Positions 38,330 through 47,533 are shown, counted from the stretch's first letter. The stretch is DNA of 64,000 bases from Candidatus Macondimonas diazotrophica (GCF_004684205.1 NZ_SRIO01000006.1:62001-126000); one strand, 5' to 3'. Notes: a model not told the origin generated them from the letters alone. Translations and numbers: made by a program.

Positions 38330-39483
38330 ACGAACCCGTGCCCGATCTCCCCGGAAACCCGGCCAGTACCGTTCGCACCGCCACACTGAGCGACCTGGAC
38401 GCACTGCTCGAGATCGAGCAGCGTTGCTTCGTGACCGACCGGCTCAGCCGGCGCAGCTTCCGCCATCTGCTGAGCCGTGCCAAGGCGGTCACGCTGGTGC
38501 ATGAAACCGGCGCGGTCGTGGACGGCTATGTCCTGGTATTGTTCCACGCCGGTACAGCGCTTGGCCGCCTGTATTCGTTTGCAGTGCTGCCCGAACGTCA
38601 GGGGATGGGTGTGGGGGCCCGCCTGCTGAGCGCCGCCGAAGCCGTCACATTGGCGCGGGGTTACGCCGCGCTCCGTCTGGAAGTTCGAGCTGACAACCAG
38701 CCGGCGCGCGCGCTCTATCATCGGGCGGGCTATCGGGAAATGCGCCTGCTACCGGGATACTACGAAGACCATGGCGACGGGCTGCGGCTGGAAAAAACCC
38801 TCGAGACCAGGCCCGAGCCATCGCTGACCCACGTCCCATTCTATGAACAAACGCTGGAGTTCACTTGCGGACCGGCGGCACTGATGATGGCCATGAAAAC
38901 CTTGGATAAAACCATCGTGCTGGACCGCAAGCTCGAGCTGCGGCTGTGGCGCGAGGCGACCACCATTTTCATGACATCCGGTCATGGCGGCTGCGGTCCG
39001 TACGGGCTGGCGCTGGCAGCCCACCGGCGCGGATTCGAGGTGACCATGCGGGTCAAGGACCAGACCGCGCTGTTCGTCGACTCGGTCCGTTCGCCGGAAA
39101 AAAAGGCCGTGATTGCGCTCGTGCAGGAAGACCAGCTTGAGGAAATCCGCCAAAGCGACATCCGCCTGGAATACGGGCTGGTGTCCGTGGCCGATCTCGA
39201 ACAGGAGCTGCAGACCGGCGGTGTGCCCATCGTCATGATCAGCTCCTATCGCCTTTACGGCGAGAAATTCCCGCATTGGGTCGTGGTGACCGGATTCGAT
39301 GCACACTTCCTTTACATGCATGACCCCTATGTGGATTATGCGATGGGGAAAACGCCGACCGATTGCGTGAATCTTCCCATTCTGAAAGCCGAATTCACCG
39401 GCATGGCGCGCTACGGCAAGAGCGGCCAGCGCGCCGTCATCATCCTTCGCCGCCGCCCACCACGCATTGCAACCCACGCATGA
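38326..39483 (+). CDS. GNAT acetyltransferase fused to a peptidase C39-like domain
   Basis: 385 residues in two domains. Residues about 15-160 form a RimI-like GNAT with the acetyl-CoA loop RQGMGVG (91-97) and AxxLYHRAGY. Residues about 168-378 form a papain-like C39 domain with Cys181 (FTCGPAAL), His317 (FPHWVVVTGF) and Asp333 (MHDPY). Overlaps the next gene (ATGA), a RLAN-RimK ATP-grasp protein. Comparative genomics has linked RimK-like ligases, GNATs and papain-like peptidases as predicted peptide-modifying systems. Function unproven. Confidence 0.86.
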   Translation: MNEPVPDLPGNPASTVRTATLSDLDALLEIEQRCFVTDRLSRRSFRHLLSRAKAVTLVHETGAVVDGYVLVLFHAGTALGRLYSFAVLPERQGMGVGARLLSAAEAVTLARGYAALRLEVRADNQPARALYHRAGYREMRLLPGYYEDHGDGLRLEKTLETRPEPSLTHVPFYEQTLEFTCGPAALMMAMKTLDKTIVLDRKLELRLWREATTIFMTSGHGGCGPYGLALAAHRRGFEVTMRVKDQTALFVDSVRSPEKKAVIALVQEDQLEEIRQSDIRLEYGLVSVADLEQELQTGGVPIVMISSYRLYGEKFPHWVVVTGFDAHFLYMHDPYVDYAMGKTPTDCVNLPILKAEFTGMARYGKSGQRAVIILRRRPPRIATHA

Positions 39484-40964
39484 GCAAACACCTGATTCTG
39501 ATCGAACGTCCCGCAGACTGGCCTTCCGACCTGCCACCGCTGCCGCTGATGACGGCCAAGGATTTCATCGATGCCAACGACGAAACCGATCTGGCGGCCG
39601 ACCGGCAACTCCGGGTCATCAACCTGTGCCGTGGTTATCGCTACGGCAGCATGGGCTATTACTGCTCGCTCCTGGCCGAAGCGCGGGGCCAGCGGATTCT
39701 CCCGAGTGTCGGCACGGCGCTAGATCTGTCCCGCAAGACCATCTACGAGCCGTTGACCGAAGACCTCGATGAAGACCTCCAAAAATACCTGCGCGGCCAC
39801 GATGCGCGGGAGATCCGGTTGTGGATCTTCCTCGGTCGCGCATCGAATCCGGCGTTTCAGGATCTGGCCGATGATCTGTTCGAGCGCCTGCCGTGCCCGC
39901 TGTTGGCCGTCGACCTGCACCAGGACAATCGCTGGCAGATCCATCGGGTGCGCCCCATCGGATTGTCCGAACTCGATCGCGACCAGCGTCAACTGTTCGC
40001 CGAGGCGCTGCAGCATTACCTGGCGGGTGTCTGGCAGAATCCGCGGCGACGTTCACCCGGCCGCTACGACCTGGCCATCCTGCACGATCCCACCGACGCC
40101 CTGCCTCCCTCCAATCCACGCGCCCTCAAGGCGTTCATCCGTGCAGGCAAGCGCCTTGGGCTCGACGTCGAACTGATCACCCGCAAGGATTACGGCCGTC
40201 TGGCCGAATATGATGCACTGTTCATCCGCGAAACCACGGCCATCAACCATCACAGCTTTCGCTTCGCCAAGCGCGCCGAAGCCGAAGGGCTCGTGGTGAT
40301 CGACGATCCCATCTCCATCCTGCGCTGCACCAACAAGGTTTATCTCGCCGAGCTACTGCGCACGCACCGCATCCGCACGCCAGCCACTCAGATCCTGCGG
40401 CGCGAACGCACGCTTGAGCTCGAACCGCCGCTGGATTATCCCGTGGTGCTCAAGATCCCCGATGGCGCCTTCTCGGTGGGCGTCACCAAGGTGCACGATG
40501 CGGCGGAGCTCAAGGACGTCGCCGAACGCATGTTTCAGAAATCCGATCTCATCCTGGCCCAGGAATACCTGTACACCGAGTATGACTGGCGCATCGGCGT
40601 GCTCAACCGCCAACCCCTCTACGCGTGCCAGTACTTCATGAGCAAGGATCACTGGCAGATCTATCAGCACAAGGCCGGTGGCGGTGTCGTGGAAGGCGCG
40701 GCGCGTACCCTGCCGCTCGAACGCGTGCCGCCTGCGGTGATCAAGACCGCCGTCAAAGCCGCGCGGCTGATCGGTACAGGCCTCTACGGCGTCGATCTCA
40801 AGCAGACCCGGCAAGGCGTCTGCGTCATCGAAATCAATGACAATCCCAACATTGATGCCGGCGTAGAGGATCAGATCCTCAAGGAGCAGCTCTACGAGGA
40901 AATCATGGCTGAATTCCTGCGCCGGCTGGATCAGCGCACCCGGCTGCGTTACCGGGGAGGATGA
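39480..40964 (+). CDS. RimK-family ATP-grasp ligase with N-terminal RLAN domain
   Basis: 494 residues. The N-terminal ~180 residues are the RimK-like-associated N-terminal (RLAN) domain (INLCRGYRYGSMGYYCSLLAEARGQRILPSVGTALDLSRK). The C-terminal ATP-grasp domain has VVLKIPDGAFSVGV, DLILAQEYLYTEYDWRIGVL, GAARTLPLE and the metal site VIEINDNPNIDAG near residues 449-460. Such enzymes join amino acids or peptides to carboxyl groups with ATP. Overlaps the GNAT-C39 gene by 4 bp, implying a shared substrate. No substrate peptide gene was found beside the pair. Confidence 0.88.
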   Translation: MSKHLILIERPADWPSDLPPLPLMTAKDFIDANDETDLAADRQLRVINLCRGYRYGSMGYYCSLLAEARGQRILPSVGTALDLSRKTIYEPLTEDLDEDLQKYLRGHDAREIRLWIFLGRASNPAFQDLADDLFERLPCPLLAVDLHQDNRWQIHRVRPIGLSELDRDQRQLFAEALQHYLAGVWQNPRRRSPGRYDLAILHDPTDALPPSNPRALKAFIRAGKRLGLDVELITRKDYGRLAEYDALFIRETTAINHHSFRFAKRAEAEGLVVIDDPISILRCTNKVYLAELLRTHRIRTPATQILRRERTLELEPPLDYPVVLKIPDGAFSVGVTKVHDAAELKDVAERMFQKSDLILAQEYLYTEYDWRIGVLNRQPLYACQYFMSKDHWQIYQHKAGGGVVEGAARTLPLERVPPAVIKTAVKAARLIGTGLYGVDLKQTRQGVCVIEINDNPNIDAGVEDQILKEQLYEEIMAEFLRRLDQRTRLRYRGG

Positions 40965-41097
40965 GGGAATCCCCTTGCCTTGATACACTCGAAGCGACCG
41001 CAATCGATTCGGCGGCAGGCCCGACCCTGTCGCATGCGCTTGGCGCGAAGCCGGTAAACTCACCACACAAAACGATCCAATGCAAAGGAGTGCATTT

Positions 41098-42810
41098 ATG
41101 TCCCTGACCATCGAGCAGGCCAACACACAGCTCACCAGCAAGCCCGGTCTCTTCAACATCGAGGAAATCGACATCCGTGGCGTGCCGACGCGGGTCTGGA
41201 AGGCCGCCCCGCCCTCGCTGCGCACGGTGCTGGACATCAGCCGCAGCCATGGCGCCAAGGATTATCTGGTCTACGAAGACGAGCGCTGGACCTTCGCCGA
41301 GCATTACCGGGCTGTTGCAGCGCTCGCCACGCGCCTGGTCGAAGACCTGGGGATCCAGCAAGGCGACCGCGTCGCACTGGCCATGCGCAACCTGCCCGAA
41401 TGGCCGATGGTGTTCTGGGCTACCGTGTCGATCGGCGCGGTGATCGTCCCGCTCAATGCCTGGTGGACCGGGGACGAACTGGAGTTTGGCTTGGCCGATT
41501 CCGGCGCCCGCGTGTTGTTCTGCGACGCCGAGCGTCTGGAACGTATCACGCCCCATCTGGACCGCCTGCCGGCGCTGGAACGAATCATCGTCGCCCGCGG
41601 CTCCGGCGCTCTGCCCGAGGGCGTACTGGACTTCCACAGTTTCCGGGGCGATCTGCCGGAAAAGGCGGTGCTGCCGAAGGCCACCATCGCACCGGATGAC
41701 GACGCGACAATCTTCTATACCTCCGGCACCACGGGCAAACCCAAGGGCGCGCTCGGCACGCATCGCAATGTCTGCCAGAATCTCATCAGCGGCGCCTTCG
41801 TGCGCATGCGCGCCAGCGTCCTGCGCGGCGAGGACCCGACGGGCGGCATGCAGATGGTGGGGCCAAGCATGCTGCTCTCCGTACCGCTGTTCCACGTCAC
41901 CGGCTGCCACGGCTTCCTGATCGGCATGACGCTGGCCGGCGGCAAGCTGGTGATGATGTACAAGTGGGACGCCCAGCGGGCCATCGAACTGATCGAGGCC
42001 GAAAGCATCTCCACCTTCGGCGGCGTGCCGTCCATGGTCTGGCAGGTGCTGGAACATCCCGAACTGCCCAACCACGATCTGTCGTGCGTGACCAACATCG
42101 CCTACGGCGGCGCCCCGGCCGCTCCCGAACTGCTCAAGCGCATCCGCCAGACCTTCCCCAAGGTCGATCCGGGCAACGGCTACGGCATGACCGAAACCTC
42201 GGCACTGTGCACCAGCAACTCGGCCGAGGAGTATCACCGCCGACCGGACAGTGTGGGCTGCCCGGCGCCCGTCACCGAGATCAAGATCGTCGGCGCCGAC
42301 GGCAGCGAGCTGCCGCGCGGGCAGGTGGGCGAACTCTGGGTCAAGGGACCCAACGTCATCAAAGGCTACTGGAACCGACCGGAAGCCAACGCGTCGACCT
42401 TCACCAATGGCTGGCTGCATACAGGCGATCTGGCGCGCATGGACGAGGACGGCTATCTCTATATCGTCGATCGGGCCAAGGACATGCTGATCCGCGGCGG
42501 CGAGAACATCTACTGCGTCGAGGTGGAAGATGCGCTCTACAGCCATCCGGCCGTGATGGATGCGGCGGTCGTCGGCATTCCCCACCGGGTCTTGGGCGAG
42601 GAAGTCGGTGCCGTGGTTCAGATCGCACCAGGCCACTCCGTCAGCGTCGAGGAACTGCAGGCGCATGTAGGCGGCCATCTGGCCCGTTTCAAGGTGCCGG
42701 TGCGCATCGAGCTGCGCAGTGAGCCTCTGCCGCGCAACGCCAACGGCAAGATCCTCAAGAACCAGCTCAAGCAAGAACTGGGCCTGTTGCCGGAGGCCGC
42801 GCCGGCGTGA
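41098..42810 (+). CDS. Fatty-acyl/aryl-CoA ligase (AMP-forming)
   Basis: 570 residues of the class I adenylate-forming family: FYTSGTTGKPKGALGTH (P-loop), YGMTETSALC, HTGDLARMDEDGYLYIVDRAKDMLIRGGENIYC and PLPRNANGKILKNQLK with the catalytic Lys. It activates a carboxylic acid to its CoA thioester. AAGGAG sets the start at 41098. It may feed the beta-oxidation-like genes at 45854-49989, but it is 3 kb away on the other strand, so this is only a suggestion. Confidence 0.9.
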   Translation: MSLTIEQANTQLTSKPGLFNIEEIDIRGVPTRVWKAAPPSLRTVLDISRSHGAKDYLVYEDERWTFAEHYRAVAALATRLVEDLGIQQGDRVALAMRNLPEWPMVFWATVSIGAVIVPLNAWWTGDELEFGLADSGARVLFCDAERLERITPHLDRLPALERIIVARGSGALPEGVLDFHSFRGDLPEKAVLPKATIAPDDDATIFYTSGTTGKPKGALGTHRNVCQNLISGAFVRMRASVLRGEDPTGGMQMVGPSMLLSVPLFHVTGCHGFLIGMTLAGGKLVMMYKWDAQRAIELIEAESISTFGGVPSMVWQVLEHPELPNHDLSCVTNIAYGGAPAAPELLKRIRQTFPKVDPGNGYGMTETSALCTSNSAEEYHRRPDSVGCPAPVTEIKIVGADGSELPRGQVGELWVKGPNVIKGYWNRPEANASTFTNGWLHTGDLARMDEDGYLYIVDRAKDMLIRGGENIYCVEVEDALYSHPAVMDAAVVGIPHRVLGEEVGAVVQIAPGHSVSVEELQAHVGGHLARFKVPVRIELRSEPLPRNANGKILKNQLKQELGLLPEAAPA

Positions 42811-44150
42811 CGCCTTCCTCGCCACGTCGGTGGCTGGACCGGCTCGGATCGATCGATCCGGGCCGGCTCTCCCGACCCCGACGCATTCTGCTGCTGGCGG
42901 CGCGAGCTGCGCTGGCCACCGCACGGGACCTGGGTCAGGGTCAGATTGCGCTCTGGGCGATGAGCCTGGTCTATACCACTCTGTTATCCCTGGTGCCGCT
43001 CCTCGCATTGGCCTTTTCCATCCTCAAGGCCTTTGGCGCCCACAACGTCGCCGAGCCGCTCATCGCTCAACTGCTGGCGCCCCTGGGTCCGCAAAGCGCG
43101 GAGCTGACCGAACGCATCATTGGCTTTGTGGAAAACATGAAGGTCGGGGTACTGGGTTCGGTGGGTCTGGGATTCCTGCTCTACACCGTGGTCTCCCTGA
43201 TTCAGAAGATCGAACGCGCATTCAACCAGATCTGGCGGGTGAGCGAAGCGCGCTCACTGGCCCGGAGCTTCAACGACTACCTGGTCGTGGTGTTGCTGGC
43301 GCCGGTTCTCTATCTGGTCGCTACCGGGGTCTTCGCCTCCGTGATGGGCGCCGAAGTGGTGCGGGGTCTCAGCGACTGGCAGCCGCTGGGCATGGCCCTT
43401 TCGCTCATTACCCGTGTTGCACCGCTGGTCGTCTTCACCGCCATCTTCAGCTTTATCTATATTTATCTGCCCAATACCCACGTCCGCTGGCATGCGGCGC
43501 TCTGTGGTGCCTTGTTCGCCGCGCTGGCCTGGTTAGTTGGCGGACAGGCCTTTGCGTTTTTTGTCGCGGGCAGCACCAACTATGACGCCATCTATTCCGG
43601 TTTCGCCATTCTCATTCTGCTGTTGATCTGGCTGAATGTGGTCTGGACCATTCTGCTCGTCGGCGCCCAGATTGCCTTCTATGTGCAGTATCCGGCTGCT
43701 ACCCTCCCCGGGGCCGGCGAACTGGACGAATCCGACGCGGAATATCATGCGCTGGCGCTCCTGCATGCCGTGGCACGCCGTCATCACGACGGCCTGGCAC
43801 CGGCGGGCCTGGAAACGCTGGCCAGCACCATCGGCATTCCGGTGGCCTCCCTGAGAAACGCGGTCCGCTGGCTCATCGCACAGGACCTGCTGGTACGCTC
43901 CACCGATGACCCCCCTCGCCTGGTTCTCGCCCGAGCACCGGAACAGATCACGCTCGAAACCATTCTCACGCCAACGGTCACACCCGCATCCAGCCGCACC
44001 CCACCGGCCATACGGTCGCTGATCCGACAGCTGGGTGAGGCGCGCCATGCGGTGCTGGGCAAACAGACTCTTGCGGATCTCTTGCGCCATGAGGCATCGC
44101 TGGGCGATCCGGATCACGCCAGCCCGCAGGATCCGCACGCCGTCGGGTAA
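42807..44150 (+). CDS. YihY/BrkB-family membrane protein
   Basis: 447 residues, GTG start overlapping the ligase stop (GTGA). Six transmembrane segments with the YihY core: ALWAMSLVYTTLLSLVPLLALAFSILKAFG, IERAFNQIWRV, FNDYLVVVLLAPVLYLV, YIYLPNTHVRWHAAL and NYDAIYSGFAILILLLIWLNVVWTILLVGAQIAF. A cytoplasmic C-terminal wing (about 310-447) resembles the winged-helix tail of longer members. Once annotated as ribonuclease BN, wrongly; true function unknown. Confidence 0.9.
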   Translation: MTPSSPRRWLDRLGSIDPGRLSRPRRILLLAARAALATARDLGQGQIALWAMSLVYTTLLSLVPLLALAFSILKAFGAHNVAEPLIAQLLAPLGPQSAELTERIIGFVENMKVGVLGSVGLGFLLYTVVSLIQKIERAFNQIWRVSEARSLARSFNDYLVVVLLAPVLYLVATGVFASVMGAEVVRGLSDWQPLGMALSLITRVAPLVVFTAIFSFIYIYLPNTHVRWHAALCGALFAALAWLVGGQAFAFFVAGSTNYDAIYSGFAILILLLIWLNVVWTILLVGAQIAFYVQYPAATLPGAGELDESDAEYHALALLHAVARRHHDGLAPAGLETLASTIGIPVASLRNAVRWLIAQDLLVRSTDDPPRLVLARAPEQITLETILTPTVTPASSRTPPAIRSLIRQLGEARHAVLGKQTLADLLRHEASLGDPDHASPQDPHAVG

Positions 44151-44193
44151 CCTGGAGATACCCCGGGCGCCTGTTCCAAGGGTCCTGCACTGA

Positions 44194-44769
44194 CTAGCTC
44201 AGCGCGGCACAGATGCGGTGCCGGGGGCACGCCGTCAGGTGGTCGTTGACCATACCGGTAGCCTGCATGTGGGCATAGACAATAGTCGGGCCGACGAAGC
44301 GAAAGCCCCGGCGCTTGAGATCCCGGCTGATGGTTTCGGCCAGCGGCGTGACGGCGGGAACCTCGGCCATGGACGTGAAATGGTTAACGATTGATCGTCC
44401 GTCCACGAAATCCCAGATATAGCGGTCAAAGCTACCGAAGTCGGCCTGAACATCCAGAAAGGCACGTGCATTGCTCACGGCCGATTCGATTTTGAGCCGG
44501 TTGCGGATAAGGCCCGGATCCTGCAGCAAGGTCTCGATGCGCGCCGCATCGAATGCCGCCACCTGTTCGGCATCAAACCCGGCGAACGCCTGCCGGTAGT
44601 GCTCGCGCTTGCGCAGCACGGTGAGCCAGCTCAGACCCGCTTGTGCGCCCTCCAGCACCAGGAACTCGAACAGGACCGCATCGTCATGCACCGGCACGCC
44701 CCACTCGGTGTCGTGATAGCGGCGATAAAGCGGATCCTGGCCGCACCAGGGACAGGCGTCGAGGTGCAT
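44194..44769 (-). CDS. tag: 3-methyladenine DNA glycosylase I
   Basis: 191 residues. CPWCGQDPLYRRYHDTEWGVPVHDD, FEFLVLEGAQAGLSWLTVLRKRE, FVDG and FRFVGPTIVYAHMQATGMVNDHLTACPRH include the zinc ligands (Cys near the N-terminus, His and Cys at the C-terminus) and the catalytic-pocket Glu/Tyr/Trp residues of Tag. It removes 3-methyladenine from DNA, starting base excision repair. No strong Shine-Dalgarno before the ATG. Confidence 0.95.
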   Translation of the reverse strand: MHLDACPWCGQDPLYRRYHDTEWGVPVHDDAVLFEFLVLEGAQAGLSWLTVLRKREHYRQAFAGFDAEQVAAFDAARIETLLQDPGLIRNRLKIESAVSNARAFLDVQADFGSFDRYIWDFVDGRSIVNHFTSMAEVPAVTPLAETISRDLKRRGFRFVGPTIVYAHMQATGMVNDHLTACPRHRICAALS

Positions 44770-44909
44770 TGTTGAGTCACCCGTAGTTAACCAAAGCAGG
44801 CATCATGCGCCACACACGATGCCGCTTCAATCCGGGCGCGAGGTATTTCTCCATCGCCTGAATGCACCGGTCCGCAACTCCCGACCGGCAAACAGGGAGC
44901 GCACCCTCC

Positions 44910-45416
44910 TCACGGGACGATCGGCGCGGGCGGTTCGAAGCCGATCACCTCGATTTCGGGGCCGAGCGCCTGTACTGCGGCCGTGCAGTGCGCGACGTCG
45001 GCATCTTCGACATCGGCCAGAATGATAAGCGAACCAGCTTCGATGGCGGCCTTGAATTGCTCAAGCCGGGTACTCGAAAATCCGGTGCCCACCAGGCCGG
45101 TGGCCAGTCCTCCCAGACTGGCCCCGGCCAAGGTTGCCAGAGTGAGCGCCCCACCACCCACCACGAGGCCCGCCGGCGGAAAGGTCATCACGACAAGGCC
45201 TGCCAATAGCCCACCGGCGCCACCCAACGCCAGACCGCGCTTGTAGGCCGGGATGAAATCGTCGTCCTCCGGCCCAGCGTCCGGGAGCCCTTCGGTTTGC
45301 ACGCCCTCGCCCGCGACCACATAGAGGTGGCGATCGGGAACGCCTTGCTCGCGCAGCGCCTGAATCGCGGCATGGGCATGGACTTCATCGGGGGACAGAA
45401 AACAGATGCGCTTCAT
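44910..45416 (-). CDS. Hypothetical glycine-rich membrane protein
   Basis: 168 residues, family not firmly recognised. It opens with a soluble segment (MKRICFLSPDEVHAHAAIQALREQGVPDRHLYVVA), has a Gly/Ala/Leu hairpin of two membrane-type segments (about 75-125: GGAGGLLAGLVVMTFPPAGLVVGGGALTLATLAGASLGG), and ends with a soluble repeat-like part (FKAAIEAGSLIILADVEDADVAHCTAAVQAL). The two soluble parts look like halves of a small alpha/beta domain around a glycine-zipper hairpin. It follows a 35-residue membrane protein gene by 2 nt. Confidence 0.72.
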   Translation of the reverse strand: MKRICFLSPDEVHAHAAIQALREQGVPDRHLYVVAGEGVQTEGLPDAGPEDDDFIPAYKRGLALGGAGGLLAGLVVMTFPPAGLVVGGGALTLATLAGASLGGLATGLVGTGFSSTRLEQFKAAIEAGSLIILADVEDADVAHCTAAVQALGPEIEVIGFEPPAPIVP

Positions 45417-45418
45417 GG

Positions 45419-45526
45419 TTACCCTCCCGCAAGGCCGTGCGCCATCACGACCAGGATGACGAGGCACACGACCAGGGTCGCAGCGAGGATCAGTGCATTG
45501 CGCAAAGCGGCTTGCTCTTTTCGCAT
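45419..45526 (-). CDS. Small single-span membrane protein (35 residues)
   Basis: MRKEQAALRNALILAATLV and then a continuous hydrophobic helix ending in MAHGLAGG. An excellent AGGAGA lies 7 nt before the ATG, and the stop is 2 nt from the start of the glycine-rich membrane protein gene, so the pair is an operon. Positive residues at the N-terminus predict N-in topology. Function unknown; a partner or regulator of the downstream protein is likely. Confidence 0.72.
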   Translation of the reverse strand: MRKEQAALRNALILAATLVVCLVILVVMAHGLAGG

Positions 45527-45853
45527 GGCGTGTCTCCTGAGATGGCTCAAGAAAGACGCGGACCTGCGCCGCAGTTGCACGGCACCTGGGAGAAGCCGGC
45601 AGACTGCCGGCCATCGGGAGACCCGAATGAATCCATTCGATGACGACAGCTCGGCGACGCTGTCCGCATGACGTGCTTGGTTAGAGCGGGACGGGAGCGG
45701 TTTGTTCAGTGTGTCCGGCCGCGTCGGGGCGAACCGACCCGATTCGGATGAGATGAGGTGTCATGCGGAGGAGCGATTGAGGTGAAACAAAGCCCCCGGT
45801 CAGACCGGGGGCACTCCATGAACCCAAAACCGGCGCGAACGCCAGAAGACGGT
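45527..45853. other. 327-bp region between two minus-strand operons
   Basis: Contains the promoter region of the small membrane-protein pair and the terminator of the dehydrogenase operon at 45792-45812. No gene is supported. Confidence 0.45.
45792..45812 (-). terminator. Rho-independent terminator of the thiolase-like operon
   Basis: GCCCCCGGTC and GACCGGGGGC form a 10-bp stem; on the minus strand it is followed by TTTGTTT. It lies about 40 bp after the thiolase-like gene stop. Confidence 0.82.
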
Positions 45854-47011
45854 TCAGGCGTTTTCGCGATGCAGCATGTGCATGACGCAGACCGAACCCG
45901 CGCCCATCATGTGCACCAGCGCGGTGTGCGCATCGTTTACCTGGCGCTGGCCGGCTTCACCGCGCAGTTGCAGGGTGGCATCCCACACCTGGGCCAGGCC
46001 CGTAGGACCGCCCGGATGACCGCGGGCAATGAGGCCGCCGTCGGTCGAGAACGGAATGCGCCCGCCGATTTCGGTGGCGCCTTCCAGCACCAGCTTGTCG
46101 CCTTCGCCGTCACCGCAAAAGCCCATCAGCTCGTAGTACATGAGCTCTTCGATCGGAAACGCATCATGCACGTGCACCAGGCTGACGTCGTTGGGACCCA
46201 GGCCGGCTTCCTCATAGGTCGCCTGCGAGGTGGTGCGGGTCAGCTCGCTGGGGCCGACCACGGCGCCCATGAAGATGTGCCCGTCGACGTACTGTTCGGA
46301 TTGCAGCTGCGAGGCCAGCACACGCACCAACGGCCGGCCATTGGCCAGCTTCTTCGCCCATTTCTTGTTGGTGACGATGGCGCAGGCCGCCCCGCCGCCA
46401 GTGGCACAGGCCATCATGGTGGTATGCGGATGGGCCACCGGCTTGGAGGCCAGCACTTCCTCGAGCGTCACCTCATGATCGGACTGGCGCTGGGCCATGG
46501 GGTTGTGACGGGCATGGTTCCAGTTCTTGGCGGCGATGCGGGCATAGATGTCCGGGGAAGTGCCGTACTCGTGGGTGCGACGCACCGCCCACAAGGCGAA
46601 GAATGCCGCCGGCAGCACCATGCTCTCGATGCGCGGCCCTTGGGCGGCAAACATCTGCATCATCATCTGGCCCATGCGCACGATGTCGTCGAAACCGAGC
46701 GCCATGGCGATATCGGCCTGGCCCGACGCCACGCGCAGGCAAGCTTCGCGAAACGCGGTGGAACCGGTGGCCGAAGCGTTCTCCACATGCACCACAGGCA
46801 CGCCGGTCAGGCCCAAATCCTTGGCGATGGCCACGCCTTCGGTCATATCGCCCATGATGTAGCCGTTGTACAGCGCGCCGACGTCACGAAACTTGATGCC
46901 CGCATCCTTCAGCGCCGCCTTGCCGGCGACATAGGCCATTTCCTTGTTGCTCTTGCCGTGTTTGCCAAAGGGATGCATCCCTACGCCGGCCACATAGACG
47001 TCTTCCAACAT
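45854..47011 (-). CDS. Thiolase-like protein (SCP-x/Ltp2 type) lacking the usual nucleophilic Cys
   Basis: 385 residues of the SCP-x thiolase-like group: VYVAGVGMHPFGKHG, FDDIVRMGQMM, HVHDAFPIEELMYYELMGFC, GGLIARGHPGGPTG. The nucleophile motif, normally NxCxTGS, reads VENASATGS, with Ser80 in place of Cys, so ordinary thiolysis is doubtful. Ltp2-type retro-aldolases of steroid side-chain degradation are thiolase-fold proteins that work with a DUF35 partner; the DUF35 gene ends 3 nt upstream. Two acyl-CoA dehydrogenases complete the operon. A retro-aldolase role is inferred. Confidence 0.82.
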   Translation of the reverse strand: MLEDVYVAGVGMHPFGKHGKSNKEMAYVAGKAALKDAGIKFRDVGALYNGYIMGDMTEGVAIAKDLGLTGVPVVHVENASATGSTAFREACLRVASGQADIAMALGFDDIVRMGQMMMQMFAAQGPRIESMVLPAAFFALWAVRRTHEYGTSPDIYARIAAKNWNHARHNPMAQRQSDHEVTLEEVLASKPVAHPHTTMMACATGGGAACAIVTNKKWAKKLANGRPLVRVLASQLQSEQYVDGHIFMGAVVGPSELTRTTSQATYEEAGLGPNDVSLVHVHDAFPIEELMYYELMGFCGDGEGDKLVLEGATEIGGRIPFSTDGGLIARGHPGGPTGLAQVWDATLQLRGEAGQRQVNDAHTALVHMMGAGSVCVMHMLHRENA

Positions 47012-47014
47012 CCC

Positions 47015-47437
47015 TCATTCTCCCTTGCGAATCGGCTCGAAGCCGAAGGTGCACAATTCGGTATCGCCCTTTTTCTTCACCGGCAGCGCGACCAGCCCCA
47101 TGGGCATGCCGATTTCCCAGTCGCCCATCTGGCCGCTGATCACGGCCTGGATGCGCACGCCTTCGGGCAGGTCGATCTGGCCCACGCCATGGGCCTTGCC
47201 ATCGCCCATCTTGGCGGCGCCCATGAAGGGCATCAGCACCCAGGTCCAGGAATACAGAACGCCCTCGGAGGACAATTCCACATCCTCAACGGGGGTTTCA
47301 GTAATGGGACACTGCATGCGGCGCGGAAAGAAGTATTTCTTCGCCTCGGGGCTGTAGGACCCAAGCAGGCGCGGACGTTCGCCCTCGCCTTCGGGAATGA
47401 CGAGATAGCCCTCTTCAAGAGGCACTTGCTTGGCCAT
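47015..47437 (-). CDS. DUF35 OB-fold protein with degenerate zinc ribbon
   Basis: 140 residues. The DUF35 OB fold shows as GVLYSWTWVLMPF, GVGQIDLPEGVRIQAVISG and FGFEPIRK. The preceding rubredoxin-like ribbon, normally CPxC...CxxC, keeps one Cys (FFPRRMQCPITETPVED), so zinc is probably not bound there. DUF35 proteins partner thiolases and retro-aldolases, presenting acyl-CoA substrates. The start MAKQVPLEEG follows AAGGAG. Lies 3 nt before the thiolase-like gene. Confidence 0.82.
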   Translation of the reverse strand: MAKQVPLEEGYLVIPEGEGERPRLLGSYSPEAKKYFFPRRMQCPITETPVEDVELSSEGVLYSWTWVLMPFMGAAKMGDGKAHGVGQIDLPEGVRIQAVISGQMGDWEIGMPMGLVALPVKKKGDTELCTFGFEPIRKGE

Positions 47438-47470
47438 GGCCAAATCTCCTTGATGAATGAAAATCAAAAT

Positions 47471-47533
47471 GCCCGCCCCAAGACCAGGGCGGGCTGAATC
47501 GGGCAAGGCCCGGCATCCTTAGGCGATGCCGGG
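47471..47533 (-). other. Two intercistronic hairpins inside the dehydrogenase operon
   Basis: GCCCGCCC/GGGCGGGC (47471-47494, 8-bp stem) and CCCGGCATC/GATGCCGGG (47509-47533, 9-bp stem) lie between the 428-residue dehydrogenase and the DUF35 gene. No long T-run follows on the minus strand, so they are better read as mRNA-processing or attenuating structures. Confidence 0.55.

Noticed and set aside
45758-47497. 579-codon open frame opposite the thiolase-like and DUF35 genes
   Set aside because: Antisense shadow spanning two real genes and their spacer; His/Gly-rich with no family character.
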